DNA of 13,916 bases, from NCBI GenBank assembly GCA_020853995.1, contig JADYXV010000183.1, positions 1 through 13,916 on the forward strand, in the 5' to 3' direction. Of this stretch, positions 13,703-13,916 are shown piece after piece (the first letter of the stretch is position 1; each line of letters opens with the position of its first letter). The notes beneath the pieces were generated by a model. The model ran no database searches and was not told the origin of the DNA. It saw only the letters and a list, made by a program, of their open reading frames with translations. Position numbers and translations under genes: made by a program. The stretch is from Novosphingobium sp. (lineage in GTDB: Bacteria > Pseudomonadota > Alphaproteobacteria > Sphingomonadales > Sphingomonadaceae).

Positions 13703-13916
13703 ATGATCTTTCACAATCTTGCTGCTGCCGGTGCAGCCATCGCCCTTTTTGCATCAACATCGGCCCTGGCCGAGCTGAAAAGCGGTGCCACGGCGCCCGA
13801 CTTTACGGCCAACGGTGCCTTGGCGGGAAAGCCGTTCTCGTTTTCCCTGAAGCAGGCCCTGCAAAAAGGGCCGGTGGTTTTGTACTTCTATCCCAAGGCA
13901 TTCACCAAGGGATGCA
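13703..13916 (+). CDS. Exported peroxiredoxin (Bcp/AhpC-TSA type), 5' part only
   Basis: Only the first 71 codons are in the window. The N-terminus (residues 1-23, MIFHNLAAAG then a hydrophobic stretch ending ALA) is a signal peptide, with cleavage expected before Glu24. Then follow GATAPDF (28-34), the entry motif of thioredoxin-like peroxidases, and VVLYFYPKAFTKGC (58-71). Cys71 sits where the peroxidatic cysteine of Bcp/PrxQ enzymes lies. Such an enzyme would reduce hydroperoxides in the periplasm. It starts 53 bases after the PBP1A stop with no terminator between them, so it may be co-transcribed. The ribosome binding site is weak. The family is likely but rests on a short segment. Confidence 0.8.
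   Translation, partial: MIFHNLAAAGAAIALFASTSALAELKSGATAPDFTANGALAGKPFSFSLKQALQKGPVVLYFYPKAFTKGC

Overview
The window is a high-GC, gene-dense chromosomal segment that looks like an alphaproteobacterium, most likely a sphingomonad (Novosphingobium/Sphingomonas-type). The reasons are the ZapE, SdhB and PBP1A sequences, an RNase E with a large acidic insertion in its S1 domain, and the rne / N-acetylmuramoyl-L-alanine amidase / PBP1A neighbourhood. I see no phage, transposon, CRISPR array, tRNA or rRNA. Family names come from reading motifs and were not searched against a database.

Positions 1-2318 hold three minus-strand genes in the order sdhB -> PaaI-type thioesterase -> zapE. zapE runs off the left edge. 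The thioesterase and zapE overlap by ATGA. The sdhB frame contains an in-frame TAG (1641-1643) where the family normally has an aromatic residue. The 34 codons after it are intact and carry the last three cluster-binding cysteines, so this is either a very recent nonsense mutation or a sequence error. No sdhA lies upstream; a roughly 320-bp non-coding stretch separates sdhB from an unrelated operon.

Positions 2638-5756 hold a minus-strand two-gene operon: an AAT-family amino-acid/GABA permease followed, with another ATGA overlap, by a signal-peptide-bearing YtcJ-like metal-dependent amidohydrolase. They are probably a periplasmic hydrolysis plus uptake pair; the substrate is unknown. A plus-strand UbiE/METTL7-like methyltransferase (5917-6549) is divergent from the permease. 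A strong bidirectional terminator at 6609-6645 separates it from rne.

Positions 6666-10120 hold rne (minus strand, 934 aa) and a 650-bp gap with no convincing gene. The gap carries stem-loops close to the rne start, a perfect 14-bp palindrome and a near-consensus CtrA-type box.

Positions 10121-13916 run on the plus strand: a periplasmic cell-wall amidase, the bifunctional class A penicillin-binding protein PBP1A, and the start of an exported peroxiredoxin cut by the right edge. This block concerns peptidoglycan growth and cell separation. zapE, at the other end of the window, also acts in division.

I did not find a clearly new multi-gene system. The observations most worth checking are the amber codon in sdhB, the structured rne leader and rne-ami intergenic region, and the permease/secreted-amidohydrolase pair.
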